Shown: positions 44,252 to 53,946, numbered from the stretch's first letter. The stretch: DNA of 64,000 nt from Coprococcus comes ATCC 27758 (GCF_025149785.1 NZ_CP102277.1:1178001-1242000); one strand, 5' to 3'. Made by a program: numbers and translations. The notes: a model not told the origin generated them from the letters alone.

Positions 44252-44929
44252 ATGGATTATACCAGGAAGGCATCAATACAAAGAAAAACTCTTTGGCAGC
44301 AAATCGCTGATGTATTAAGAGAAGACATCATTCGGGGGAAGATCAAACCGGGGGAACGAATTGTAGAAGAAGATATTGCGGAGAAGTTTCATGTAAGCCG
44401 GGGACCGGTCAGAGAAGCCCTGCGTCATATTGGGGAGGAAGGATTTGTTGTTTATGAGTCTCATAAAGGCAGTACAGTAAAGACGATTTCCTATGAAGAA
44501 ATGCAGGAAAAATATCTTGTCCGCTCTACCCTGGAAGTTCTGGCAATCAGGATCATTGCCGGAAAACTTCCGGAAGAAATCGAACGGGAAATGGATGAGT
44601 GTCTGGAGCAGATGGAAAAAGCTGCGAAAGAAAAAGATGTGTACCACATTATGTGTTATGATGAACAGTTTCATTCATGCATTGTTCGAGCAGCAAAGTG
44701 CGAAACCTTATATAAAATATGGGCAATGCTCCGGGAAAGCAATTTGTGCGGATATTATACAATGGGTGTTGAATCCATCATCCCCTTTGATGTACTTCGC
44801 TACAATCATGAGATCCTTTTAAAAGGAATAAAAGAATTGCCTGTTGAAAAGACAGCAAAATTGATTGAGGAGCATTATATGATCGTTCCGGAAGTTCTGC
44901 ATGAAAAACAGTGTAAGAAATCCGAATAG
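44252..44929 (+). CDS. GntR-family regulator with FCD domain
   Basis: A 225-aa regulator. N-terminal winged HTH (about 10-75: IIRGKIKPGERIVEEDIAEK, VSRGPVREALRHIGEEGFV) and a C-terminal helical FCD ligand domain (about 90-215) with candidate metal ligands in YDEQFHSCIV and YNHEILLKGI. It is the last gene of the opp-type cluster and may control it in response to the imported solute or a breakdown product. Confidence 0.88.
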   Translation: MDYTRKASIQRKTLWQQIADVLREDIIRGKIKPGERIVEEDIAEKFHVSRGPVREALRHIGEEGFVVYESHKGSTVKTISYEEMQEKYLVRSTLEVLAIRIIAGKLPEEIEREMDECLEQMEKAAKEKDVYHIMCYDEQFHSCIVRAAKCETLYKIWAMLRESNLCGYYTMGVESIIPFDVLRYNHEILLKGIKELPVEKTAKLIEEHYMIVPEVLHEKQCKKSE

Positions 44930-44962
44930 AACGAAGGATAATGTGATTTCAGTTGTTTTAGA

Positions 44963-44987
44963 TCAGGTGGCTAAAAAGACCACCTGA
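44963..44987 (+). terminator. Hairpin after the GntR gene
   Basis: TCAGGTGG, 9-nt loop, CCACCTGA; an 8-bp perfect stem but no T-run, so it is a weak terminator or an RNA end-protecting hairpin. Confidence 0.4.
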
Positions 44988-45037
44988 CAGCGGCGTTCTA
45001 CTTCAAAGCTTCGTCACAAAACAGACTGTGTAAATAC

Positions 45038-45066
45038 TTGCAATTACAAGAAAAAACGAATACAAT
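45038..45066 (+). promoter_or_regulatory. Sigma-A promoter
   Basis: TTGCAA, 17-nt spacer, TACAAT; ends 29 nt before the 80-aa gene. Confidence 0.65.
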
Positions 45067-45095
45067 ATAGAAAAAGAGGCAGGTATCAGGCGAAA

Positions 45096-45338
45096 ATGAG
45101 ACAGATGGAATTTAAAATGGAGCGTCCGGGACTGGTTGAACCCGGACAGATTGTTGATGTGACAGAGGGCGTTGTAGCTGCGTATTTTTATTATACGATT
45201 GAGCCGGCTGTGGCAATGAGCGCCAATTATCGTTCATGGCAGAGACTTAAGTCAGGACAGGGAAAGGTGATTGACGTAAAGCAGACACCGCAGGGGTATT
45301 ATGTGGTGTGTGAATTTGATGAAGAGGATGTGGAATAA
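45096..45338 (+). CDS. Small conserved-looking protein, 80 aa, unknown function
   Basis: A soluble protein predicted to be mostly beta (PGQIVDVTEGVVAAYFYYTI, GQGKVIDVKQTPQGYYVVCEF) with an acidic end. It might be a small barrel. No family recognised. It has its own promoter and a strong terminator, so it is likely a real monocistronic gene. AAAGAGGCAGG precedes the start at slightly long distance. Confidence 0.6.
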   Translation: MRQMEFKMERPGLVEPGQIVDVTEGVVAAYFYYTIEPAVAMSANYRSWQRLKSGQGKVIDVKQTPQGYYVVCEFDEEDVE

Positions 45339-45373
45339 AGAGAAGGAAAAATCCACTGGAAAGAATTCAATAT

Positions 45374-45425
45374 AAAAAGATCAGAGAATGATAAAAAATG
45401 TGATTATCAGACTCTGATCTTTTTA
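45374..45425 (+). terminator. Rho-independent terminator
   Basis: AAAAAGATCAGAG pairs with CTCTGATCTTTTT over a 25-nt loop that itself contains GATAA/TTATC. Confidence 0.75.
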
Positions 45426-45532
45426 TATTGTCATGTGTATGGAAGGAAACTACCGGTGGCAGACTCTGCTGATGCTGAATGATGGAAAAAACTGCTATAT
45501 AATCCTGAACCAGGAACATAAACAGAGAAAAT

Positions 45533-46156
45533 CTACAGTCCAAGAAGAGCAGGAAGTTCCCTGATTGCGCCAATCTGTCTTGGTGGATCCGGAATATCAC
45601 CAAATCCATACGAAGCATAAATAAAAGGCACGTCTGCTTTCTGGCAGGCATCAAAATCACCTGAAGTATCTCCGACATAAACCACATCCTGCAGATGATT
45701 GCGCTCCATCAGAAGACGGATGGATTCATTTTTTGGAACCTGTGTCTGACCAAAGCATAAAAAATCTTTGATATATTTTTCGAGTCCCATCGTTTTTAGA
45801 AAAACTTCGATATATCCACACTGGCAGTTGCTGACGATATAAAGGTCGGTTTTCTGAGAAAGGTTTTCCAGTGTCTGCGCAACATCTGGGTAAAGAACAC
45901 CGTGATCGGTTTCAAGCAGCCGATTTTCATAGTTAAAGCAAAGATAGCCGATTCGGTCACGTTCTTCTTTTGGGCAGGAAGGAAAGAGTGCAAGCGTGAT
46001 CTCATCCATTGTTTTTCCAAAAAGTGACTTAAGCCAATCTGCTGTAAGTGAGAGGGAAAAATCTGTATTCTCCTCTATCGCCTGATTCCAGGATCTGGCA
46101 ACTGCTTCGGTTGAGTCCCAGAGTGTGCCGTCTACGTCAAATATAATACCATCCAT
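45533..46156 (-). CDS. HAD-family phosphatase (phosphoglycolate phosphatase/beta-phosphoglucomutase type)
   Basis: A 207-aa HAD hydrolase. Motif I DVDGTLWDS, motif II IVSNC, motif III Lys in VPKNESI and motif IV VYVGDTSGDFDAC are all present; a helical cap (15-80) puts it in the C1-capped group. Substrate unknown; a small phosphorylated sugar or phosphoglycolate is typical. It is convergent with the 80-aa gene and divergent from the LacI gene. Confidence 0.88.
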   Translation of the reverse strand: MDGIIFDVDGTLWDSTEAVARSWNQAIEENTDFSLSLTADWLKSLFGKTMDEITLALFPSCPKEERDRIGYLCFNYENRLLETDHGVLYPDVAQTLENLSQKTDLYIVSNCQCGYIEVFLKTMGLEKYIKDFLCFGQTQVPKNESIRLLMERNHLQDVVYVGDTSGDFDACQKADVPFIYASYGFGDIPDPPRQIGAIRELPALLGL

Positions 46157-46352
46157 GATTCAATCTCCTGTATCTGAAAAAATATTTAACAGATTAAGGA
46201 TAGCACAAGGTGGATATTCGGGCAATGATCTGTAAAATATTTTATCGAAAAGTTACAGGTGATGTCGAAAAAATGCGAATTAGTAAGAAAGAAGAAAAGA
46301 AGTGTAAGATAGTAGAAACAGAAAAAACAAAAGAAATAAATGGGGGAAAGAA

Positions 46353-47330
46353 ATGGCTGAGGGGAAAATCAGGATCAAAGATATTGCAAAAATAGCCGGA
46401 GTGAGTGCAACAACTGTATCGAATGTGATCCATGGAAGAACGGAAAAAGTATCAAGAAAGACGAGAAAAAGGATAGAGGAGATCCTGGATGAACAGGAAT
46501 ATGCCCCAAGCATGGGAGCACGTATCCTTTCCGGAAAATCTTCCGGGATGATTGCTGTAGTTGTTGGAAAAAGGCAGGAATGGGAGCAGGAGAGTGAAAA
46601 ATTAGAAGAAATACTGCGTGAGATCGAGAAGAGTCTGGATGAGAGGGAATACTATATGTTGCTGCATTTTGTAAAAACAGCAGAAGAATTTGTACGATAT
46701 GCGGCGGTATGGAAACTGGATGGGGTTATCTGTATCTGGCTCAATGAAGAGGCGTGTACAAGAATCCGACAGATGTGTGCAGTTCCGGTGGCTGCGATAT
46801 ACAGAACAGACCGGATTTACGGAAAAGCCGGTGAGGAAGTCGCAAGGTTTCTGTTTAAAAGAGAGAAACAGAGAATCTGGTTTCTGGATGGAACGGAAGA
46901 GTACGGAAAAGTGGTATGGCAGGGAATGCAGAAAATATTTTCAAAAAAAGGCTGCTGTCTTGAAGAAGAACAATATCTGGAAATTCCAAAAGACAGGGAT
47001 CTGCGGAGAATGTTCTATAAAATCCGGCTGGCAGGGCTTGCTTTATCCGCAGATATGCTCGTATTTGCATCTGCCGTACAGGGAGCAGAGGCTGTCGGTT
47101 ATCTGCATGATCTGGAAATCAAGGTGCCGGAGGAAATTGAAGTGATGGCGGTCGGAAAAGAAGAAACAGCACTCATTTGCCGACCGCAGCTGACAACAGT
47201 CGAATTTGACAAAAAACGATTTGTCCGACAGGCAATTGAAGAATTATATGTCCAGATGATAAAAGGATATATTTTGACAAAATCCGGAAAAATCAGTGTG
47301 AAAACGATAATTAGAGGTTCCTGTAATTGA
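46353..47330 (+). CDS. LacI-family transcriptional regulator
   Basis: A 325-aa repressor. The HTH (IRIKDIAKIAGVSATTVSNVIHG) and hinge region (RILSGKSSG) are canonical. The sensor domain is somewhat degenerate relative to LacI/PurR, with a Cys/Glu-rich central part. No sugar operon is adjacent: ilvN follows, but with its own strong promoter. GGGGGAAAG precedes the start. Confidence 0.88.
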   Translation: MAEGKIRIKDIAKIAGVSATTVSNVIHGRTEKVSRKTRKRIEEILDEQEYAPSMGARILSGKSSGMIAVVVGKRQEWEQESEKLEEILREIEKSLDEREYYMLLHFVKTAEEFVRYAAVWKLDGVICIWLNEEACTRIRQMCAVPVAAIYRTDRIYGKAGEEVARFLFKREKQRIWFLDGTEEYGKVVWQGMQKIFSKKGCCLEEEQYLEIPKDRDLRRMFYKIRLAGLALSADMLVFASAVQGAEAVGYLHDLEIKVPEEIEVMAVGKEETALICRPQLTTVEFDKKRFVRQAIEELYVQMIKGYILTKSGKISVKTIIRGSCN

Positions 47331-47368
47331 TAAAATCGAATTAAAGTGATAAAATTTTAGAAAGCTAC

Positions 47369-47397
47369 TTGACAAAGGTGGTGTCAATTGCTACAAT
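47369..47397 (+). promoter_or_regulatory. Sigma-A promoter of ilvN-ilvC
   Basis: TTGACA, exactly 17 nt, TACAAT. A small leader hairpin (AAAACAGA/TCTGTTTT, 47401-47422) follows directly and precedes the ribosome site. No T-box motif was found. Confidence 0.8.
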
Positions 47398-47442
47398 AAA
47401 AAAACAGAACGCACTCTGTTTTGTAAAGTAAAGGAGTATGTT

Positions 47443-47943
47443 ATGAGAAAACAAGCTTATTCAATTTTGGTTTATAACAATCCGGGACTATTAAGCCGTA
47501 TGGCAGGATTGTTCAGCAGACGGGGGTACAATATTGAAAGTATTACCGCAGGTACAACTGCAGATCCGAGATTTACAAGGATCACGATCGTAGCAAGTGG
47601 AGATGAACAGATTCTTTCACAGATCGAGAAGCAGGTTCGCAAGATGGAAGATGTGATCGAGATTAAGCCGTTAAATGACAGCAATTCAGTATGCAGAGAA
47701 CTGGTTATGATCAAGGTTCGTGCAAATGCATCTGAAAGAGCAGAACTTATTTCACTGGCAGATATTTTCCGTGCGAAGATCGTTGATGTTGAAAAAGACT
47801 GTCTGATGATTGAACTGACGGGAACCGAATCAAAGCTGAAAGCGTTTATGGAGCTTCTGGACGGATATGAGATCCTGGAGCTGGCAAGAACCGGTATTAC
47901 CGGACTGAAGCGCGGAAGCGATGATGTGATCATGTTTGATTAA
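47443..47943 (+). CDS. ilvN: Acetolactate synthase small (regulatory) subunit
   Basis: A 166-aa protein with an N-terminal ACT domain (YSILVYNNPGLLSRMAGLFSRRGYNIESI), which binds valine and mediates feedback inhibition, and the C-terminal ALS_ss_C domain (RELVMIKVRA to ELARTGITGL). It activates the catalytic subunit IlvB, which is not in the window. AAAGGAG precedes the start. Co-transcribed with ilvC. Confidence 0.95.
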   Translation: MRKQAYSILVYNNPGLLSRMAGLFSRRGYNIESITAGTTADPRFTRITIVASGDEQILSQIEKQVRKMEDVIEIKPLNDSNSVCRELVMIKVRANASERAELISLADIFRAKIVDVEKDCLMIELTGTESKLKAFMELLDGYEILELARTGITGLKRGSDDVIMFD

Positions 47944-48077
47944 AGCAGAGAGACGTTTTGAAAAGAGCGACGAGCTCGAAAGCGGCACCTTCAGGGATGC
48001 AGCAGTAGTTACCTAAGAAAGCTAGGGGCATGGAGCCTTTAACTCTATAGAATTCAATAAGTCATAGGAGGAAATAA

Positions 48078-49100
<1,023 letters not shown>

Positions 49101-49110
49101 GCGATAGGCA

Positions 49111-49255
49111 ACAAGCCGGTCAGCTAAGCGGAAATAGAAGGAGTCCCGGAAAAACATGCTCGCATGCTTTTCCGGGACTCCTTCTATTTCTGATTAGTTA
49201 GTTGGCGCCGCCAACGGTCGAACAAGCTTTGCTTGTGAGACTCTGACCGGCTTGT
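49111..49255. repeat. Cloverleaf-like palindromic element after ilvC (includes the likely terminator)
   Basis: The outer stem ACAAGCCGGTCAG (49111-49123) pairs with CTGACCGGCTTGT (49243-49255). Inside are three hairpins: a 23-bp perfect stem (49131-49153 with 49168-49190, extended by CATGC/GCATG in the loop), GTTGGCGCCGCCAAC (49201-49215) and ACAAGCTTTGCTTGT (49222-49236). The long hairpin should terminate ilvNC transcription. Confidence 0.75.
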
Positions 49256-49289
49256 ATGTAAATCATTCGACCCACAAACTCACAAACAC

Positions 49290-49353
49290 ATCCAGCGGAA
49301 TCGCGCCCCGCGCCAATTCCGCGTCCCCCAAAAACAGAAGTCCCGTCAAACCA
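49290..49353. repeat. Tandem hairpin repeat, unit 1
   Basis: ATCCAGCGGAAT, a CGCG-CCC-CGCG inner hairpin, ATTCCGC, then GTCCC...AAGTCCCGTCAAACCA. The outer stem is GCGGAAT/ATTCCGC. Confidence 0.7.
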
Positions 49354-49356
49354 CCC

Positions 49357-49421
49357 ATCCAGCCAAACCGCGCTCCCGCGCCAGTTTGGCGTCCCCTCTA
49401 AACAAAAGTCCCGTCAAACCA
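49357..49421. repeat. Tandem hairpin repeat, unit 2
   Basis: Same layout as unit 1, but the outer stem is GCCAAAC/GTTTGGC: three base pairs differ and every change is compensated. Confidence 0.7.
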
Positions 49422-49836
49422 ATAATTTTCATCTCCAGCATCTCACTTACCTAAGTCGAAAAAAATAAGATTATATTACTGTGAGCAGAGTGGATGAAGA
49501 ATGGACAAAAGAAATTGTATGATATTATAAAAGACAGTTGTAAAACAGATTTTTCTGTCATTTTTTAGTGATATTATATAAATGAGGCGTAAAACTATAA
49601 TAAAGTTGCTTGAATTACTGTTTTTAACATTTTTTGCATAAAACTACAATATTGCTCTTTACAAAACGATACGCTTACATTATATAAAATAAAAACCGTT
49701 TTCTATCACAAATGTTCAATGATATATTTTAAATTGATTTGTCAAAAAAATAATAAAACAACAAAAAAGACTGAATATTATTCCTTGTATCGAGTAATAT
49801 ATTGATAATTATCCCATCTGTGATATATTAAAGATA

Positions 49837-49849
49837 ATAGGTGTCTTTA
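49837..49849 (+). repeat. 13-bp inverted repeat, left arm
   Basis: ATAGGTGTCTTTA, perfectly complementary to 50071-50083. It ends two bases before the ribosome site of the small peptide gene. Confidence 0.8.
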
Positions 49850-49866
49850 TTGGAGAGGTGAATGAA

Positions 49867-50024
49867 ATGAAAAATGATAAAAAAATGATATTTTTGAAGT
49901 TATTAAAGATGCACGAACGAACCCGATTCAACAAATAGAAACTATGGCCAGTGAACTGCATAAAACAGAACATATTTCTCCACTAGATGCTTGCAAATGC
50001 ACTGGAAATTGTGGTGCTATGTAA
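49867..50024 (+). pseudogene. Cys-rich bacteriocin/RiPP-type precursor peptide gene, frameshifted in an A7 run
   Basis: A GGAGAGG site precedes ATG 49867. As written, the frame stops after 23 codons. If the A run at 49879-49885 had eight As, the frame would encode a 52-aa peptide: MKNDKKNDIFEVIKD, a leader-like helix (NPIQQIETMASELHK), then a short core ending PLDACKCTGNCGAM. A charged helical leader with a Cys-rich C-terminus and downstream ABC exporters is the layout of a ribosomally made modified peptide. The shift may be real, a phase-variation event or a sequencing error. No modification enzyme is adjacent. Confidence 0.55.
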
Positions 50025-50070
50025 ATTATGCAAATATAAAGCGTATTAAAATGTAGATATTTAGTGCAAG

Positions 50071-50083
50071 TAAAGACACCTAT
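50071..50083 (-). repeat. 13-bp inverted repeat, right arm
   Basis: TAAAGACACCTAT, the exact reverse complement of 49837-49849. It lies between the peptide gene and the 117-aa gene. Confidence 0.8.
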
Positions 50084-50130
50084 CTTGTAAATTACGAATT
50101 TCAGTAAAGATATAATGAGAGGGATTAATT

Positions 50131-50484
50131 ATGAGATTTAGTAGTTATAATATGGAAGGGAGAATTAAAAGTAAAACAAAATTTATAAATGAAGGAGTTG
50201 CTGAATGTTTTAATAGTGTAAAATATAATAATCATTATATGTTAAATAAGCATGACATAGATATTTTTGAAATATGGAATAATTATGATAGTTATGATAG
50301 AAATTATTCTAATTTTATTGCTTGCAAATTTTGCACTAAGTTGTTGGAACAAGGTGGAAAAGATAATTTCTTAAAACTTATTTATGAACAAACTATTTCG
50401 AAAGCTGAAGAAATTTATGGAAGTCTCTTATATGATATAAAAAATGAGGTGGAAAGGGAAATCTTATTAGGAATTGATTGTTAG
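50131..50484 (+). CDS. 117-aa protein of unknown function in the peptide/ABC locus
   Basis: Very AT-rich. No membrane segment. The only suggestive stretch is KFINEGVAECFNS, which resembles the Glu-containing helix found after HExxH in gluzincin metallopeptidases; no HExxH is present, so if related it is a fragment. It also has a C-x2-C (ACKFC). AGAGGGA precedes the start. It is 9 nt upstream of the first ABC gene and probably shares its operon. Confidence 0.5.
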   Translation: MRFSSYNMEGRIKSKTKFINEGVAECFNSVKYNNHYMLNKHDIDIFEIWNNYDSYDRNYSNFIACKFCTKLLEQGGKDNFLKLIYEQTISKAEEIYGSLLYDIKNEVEREILLGIDC

Positions 50485-50493
50485 GACGATGAA

Positions 50494-52185
50494 ATGAGAA
50501 ACGAAAAAAAGTACAATAAAAGTATTTATTTTACAATGGTATTTGTACAGACAATAATACATCTTGTTGTTTTGTCTGAGATATTTTTAAAGCTTTTTTT
50601 AATTGACCATATTGTATATGATGCTTCTTCTAAAATTATTATAATGGATTTTATTTGGATCATTATATTGTTTTTACTAGAAAACATCTTACATATATTT
50701 AAACAGGCTGCGAAAATATGGATTACAAAACAATATAAAGACGTAATGCCGGAAAAGATTATGCATGTCTGTCAAAAACTTTCTCTTCAATTTTTAGAAC
50801 AGCAAAATATACAGGAAATAATAAAACGATCCGATTCATATTTTGAAAAATCATTGGAATATACGGATGCATTAGTCAGTTGGCTCAGACTTGTTTTGTC
50901 TTCTATCGTTTTAGTCTGGTTTATGAGAAATACTTCATTTTTCGCAATACTTGTTATGAGCATACTCGTTTTAGTTGCTTTTGTGATTAATTTACGGACA
51001 ACAAAAAATACCTTTGGTTTTTGGAAACGATATATGGAGACAGCACGTCGGTTTAATTATCTTTCTGATTTACAAATTAAACGGGAATATGCTTATGAGC
51101 GCCGGATTTATGACACATCGAAGGCTATGGATGAACGATTTTCAAAAGAATTTGATCAGGCTGCCAGGATAAATCGAAAGAGTGGTCATACTCGGTTTCG
51201 TGGACAAATATTGCTCGAGAGTATTTTGATAGGAATTACAGTTTTTGTAATGTTTTATTTTGCTTTGCCGAATACAATGGAGTCGATTACACTCGGAACT
51301 TATACCGCAATCACGGAAACCATTGCAAGAATGCTAGAGGAACTTTCACGGTGTGCAGAAAGCGTATTTCCAATTCGGGAGTTTCATGGTCTTCGCACAG
51401 AATTAATCCGATTTGTAGAAAATGATTTTTTGGAAAAAGGGTCAGCGAATAACTTCAGGGCAGAATCACCCAGAGAAAATGTATTGTCTTTGGACAATTT
51501 ACAGTTTCGTTATTATGAAAATAATGAAGATACTTTGAAAGGGATCTGCTTTACTTTTGAAAAGGGAAAACACTATGGTCTTGTTGGAGTAAATGGGGCT
51601 GGAAAGACGACACTTGCAAAACTGTTGCTTGATCTTTATAAACCGACAAATGGCAGAATCTATGATGGAACTGAGAAAAAGACAGCGCTATTTCAGGATT
51701 TTCAGGTTTATCCGGTAACTGTAAGGGAATATCTTTTGATGGGAAATGATTCGAATCTTTCGAATGCCAGAGTGTCAGAGGTACTGGACATGCTAGAATG
51801 TTCAAATCTGAAGCAGGGGCTTGACACACCACTTACACTTTTGACAGAAGAAGGAACATTACTTTCAAAAGGACAATTGCAAAGACTGGCAATTGCCAGA
51901 GCTTTTCTTTCGGAGGCAGATTTCATTCTTTTGGATGAACCGACAGCCAGTCTTGATCCTATTTCTGAACGGGAAGTATATAGATTGAGTGAACATATAT
52001 TTCAAGAAAAGACAACGTTATTTATCACGCACCGTCTCGGCGCTGTCAGTCAGATGGATGAAATTCTTGTATTGGATCATGGTCAGTTGGTAGAGCATGG
52101 GTGTCATGAAGAACTGATGCGCAAAAATGGAGTTTATCGAAAACTTTATCAAACACAGAAGGAGATGTATGTGGATGAAATTTAA
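50494..52185 (+). CDS. ABC transporter, membrane-ATPase half-transporter (first of a pair)
   Basis: A 563-aa type I exporter half: transmembrane domain (about 15-290, five to six helices) and ATPase (about 325-555). Walker A GVNGAGKTT, Q-loop ALFQDFQ, signature LLSKGQLQRLAIARAF (SKGQ instead of SGGQ), Walker B FILLDEPTASLD and switch ITHRLG. No C39 peptidase domain is attached, so leader removal would need another protein. Likely forms a heterodimer with the next gene product. Confidence 0.88.
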   Translation: MRNEKKYNKSIYFTMVFVQTIIHLVVLSEIFLKLFLIDHIVYDASSKIIIMDFIWIIILFLLENILHIFKQAAKIWITKQYKDVMPEKIMHVCQKLSLQFLEQQNIQEIIKRSDSYFEKSLEYTDALVSWLRLVLSSIVLVWFMRNTSFFAILVMSILVLVAFVINLRTTKNTFGFWKRYMETARRFNYLSDLQIKREYAYERRIYDTSKAMDERFSKEFDQAARINRKSGHTRFRGQILLESILIGITVFVMFYFALPNTMESITLGTYTAITETIARMLEELSRCAESVFPIREFHGLRTELIRFVENDFLEKGSANNFRAESPRENVLSLDNLQFRYYENNEDTLKGICFTFEKGKHYGLVGVNGAGKTTLAKLLLDLYKPTNGRIYDGTEKKTALFQDFQVYPVTVREYLLMGNDSNLSNARVSEVLDMLECSNLKQGLDTPLTLLTEEGTLLSKGQLQRLAIARAFLSEADFILLDEPTASLDPISEREVYRLSEHIFQEKTTLFITHRLGAVSQMDEILVLDHGQLVEHGCHEELMRKNGVYRKLYQTQKEMYVDEI

Positions 52186-53893
52186 CTGTAAGCATACGGT
52201 TGTGGCGAAATGTCTCAAACTGGGTGCAGAAATGATGCCAAAACATTTTGCAGGGATGATATTCGTCCACCTATTTCTGGCTGTACTTCCAGTATTTGGC
52301 ATTCAGATCAGTCGCCGAATCTATCAGCTTGCCGAAAAGTCTGTATTGTCAGACTATCAGGTATTAACATTGCTTCTTCCGGTTTTGCTCTATGGAGCGT
52401 ATTTGTTTCTGATGAAAAGCTACACCATTTACTATGAGCGTGTGATTGTTCAGTTCGGAGGATTGCTGGAATTTGAGAAGAAAACAAAATTGATACTTCA
52501 TGAAAAATGTGGAAAAATTGCGATGCGTTATTATGAGATGCCGTCCTTCTATAACAGACTATGGGAAGCGAAAGTTGCAAGTATCAATGTATATCGGGTA
52601 GTCGAATGCGTGATTACTTTATCTGGTGCGGTGCTGTCAATTGTTCTTCTTTCTGGATATGCATCTATTATCCATTCGTCTTTTTTTCTTCTTATTGTAC
52701 TGGCTGCCATTCCAGCACTTTTTGGAAATGTCAGTGAAGCAATTTTAAAAAGTCGCAGGCGTACACAATTAGCGGCTCTTGCAAAAGAAGAAAAGGACCG
52801 AAAAGAATGTACAACTGATATCCGCTACACAAAAGAGCGGATTGTATATGAAAGCAGTGATTTTCTTATTCAGAAATGGAAAACTTCTTCCAGAAAACTG
52901 CGTGAAAAAGAATATGAAGTGGAAATGCAGGTGTTAAAGATTCGTACTTTTTTGATGTTTTTAAATGTTGCTGCAACAGCAGGTGTCTATGTACTGGCCG
53001 GCTATTTGTTTTTCCAGAGAAAAATTGATTATCCAGCGTTCATGGTAGCAGTTTCTGCAACATTTCAGCTTCAGAATCAGTATGCACAGTTGTTTTCAGA
53101 CTTGGGAGCTTTTTCGCAGTTTTGTCTAATGGTAAAACCATTTTTCCTGTTTCTGGATACAGAGAACGAAACACAAAGAATCGCATCAACGGGTAAAATT
53201 GCATTCCATCATGCAGGATTTACGTACCCGACGGGAAAAGAACCGGTGCTTCATAATTTGAATTTTACAATACATGCCGGAGAGAAAATCGCTATAGTGG
53301 GGGTGAATGGTGCTGGGAAAACAACGCTTTCTAAATTACTGGCAGGATTACTGGTAGTTACAGAAGGGAAAAATGAAGGTGTTCTCGCTGATACACCTTC
53401 TGTTATGTTTCAGGAATATCAGCAATATGCATTAACGTTGCTGGAAAATCTTGCTCCCCAGGAATTGGAATTAAAAAATCCAGTACTTGCAGAAGAGCTT
53501 CTTACAGAACTAAACCTCAGTCAGATTGCAAAAAATGAAATTCTTGGACGGGAGTTTGGAAAAGTAGATTTGTCGGGAGGGCAATGGCAGAAATTGGCGA
53601 TGGCGAGAGCATTTTACCACGGAGGGACTTTCTTTTTATTGGACGAACCTACATCAGCCATTGATCCGCTATATGAAAAAGAATTAAATGATCTTATTTT
53701 CAGACGTATAGGAAATGACAGTACGCTTATCATTATTTCACATCGTCTTAGTATTGCAAAAATGGCTGACCGGGTACTGGTGCTGGATCATGGTACAATA
53801 GCAGAGCAGGGAAAACATGAAGAATTGTTAGCAAATTCAGATTCACTTTATCAAAAACTATGGAATGCACAACTAAGTTGGTACGGAGAATAG
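52175..53893 (+). CDS. ABC transporter, membrane-ATPase half-transporter (second of the pair)
   Basis: A 572-aa half-transporter: transmembrane domain (about 20-310) and ATPase (about 335-565). Walker A GVNGAGKTT, Q-loop VMFQEYQQ, signature VDLSGGQWQKLAMARAF, Walker B FFLLDEPTSAID and switch ISHRLS. It overlaps the first ABC gene by 11 nt with AAGGAG inside that gene; an ATG at 52169 is equally possible as start. The pair resembles exporters of peptides or bacteriocins. Confidence 0.88.
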   Translation: MKFNCKHTVVAKCLKLGAEMMPKHFAGMIFVHLFLAVLPVFGIQISRRIYQLAEKSVLSDYQVLTLLLPVLLYGAYLFLMKSYTIYYERVIVQFGGLLEFEKKTKLILHEKCGKIAMRYYEMPSFYNRLWEAKVASINVYRVVECVITLSGAVLSIVLLSGYASIIHSSFFLLIVLAAIPALFGNVSEAILKSRRRTQLAALAKEEKDRKECTTDIRYTKERIVYESSDFLIQKWKTSSRKLREKEYEVEMQVLKIRTFLMFLNVAATAGVYVLAGYLFFQRKIDYPAFMVAVSATFQLQNQYAQLFSDLGAFSQFCLMVKPFFLFLDTENETQRIASTGKIAFHHAGFTYPTGKEPVLHNLNFTIHAGEKIAIVGVNGAGKTTLSKLLAGLLVVTEGKNEGVLADTPSVMFQEYQQYALTLLENLAPQELELKNPVLAEELLTELNLSQIAKNEILGREFGKVDLSGGQWQKLAMARAFYHGGTFFLLDEPTSAIDPLYEKELNDLIFRRIGNDSTLIIISHRLSIAKMADRVLVLDHGTIAEQGKHEELLANSDSLYQKLWNAQLSWYGE

Positions 53894-53946
53894 ATTAGAA
53901 AAATTTTTAACTTGTTTCCTTTTCAAAACCTCACGAAATATACATA

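Noticed and set aside
45433-45564. Plus-strand frame starting MCMEGNYRW running into the 3' end of the HAD gene
   Set aside because: It overlaps a well-supported minus-strand gene, lacks a ribosome site and lies directly after a terminator.
49290-49421. CRISPR array
   Set aside because: Only two units with no unique spacers between them; the repeats form long hairpins and no cas gene is present.
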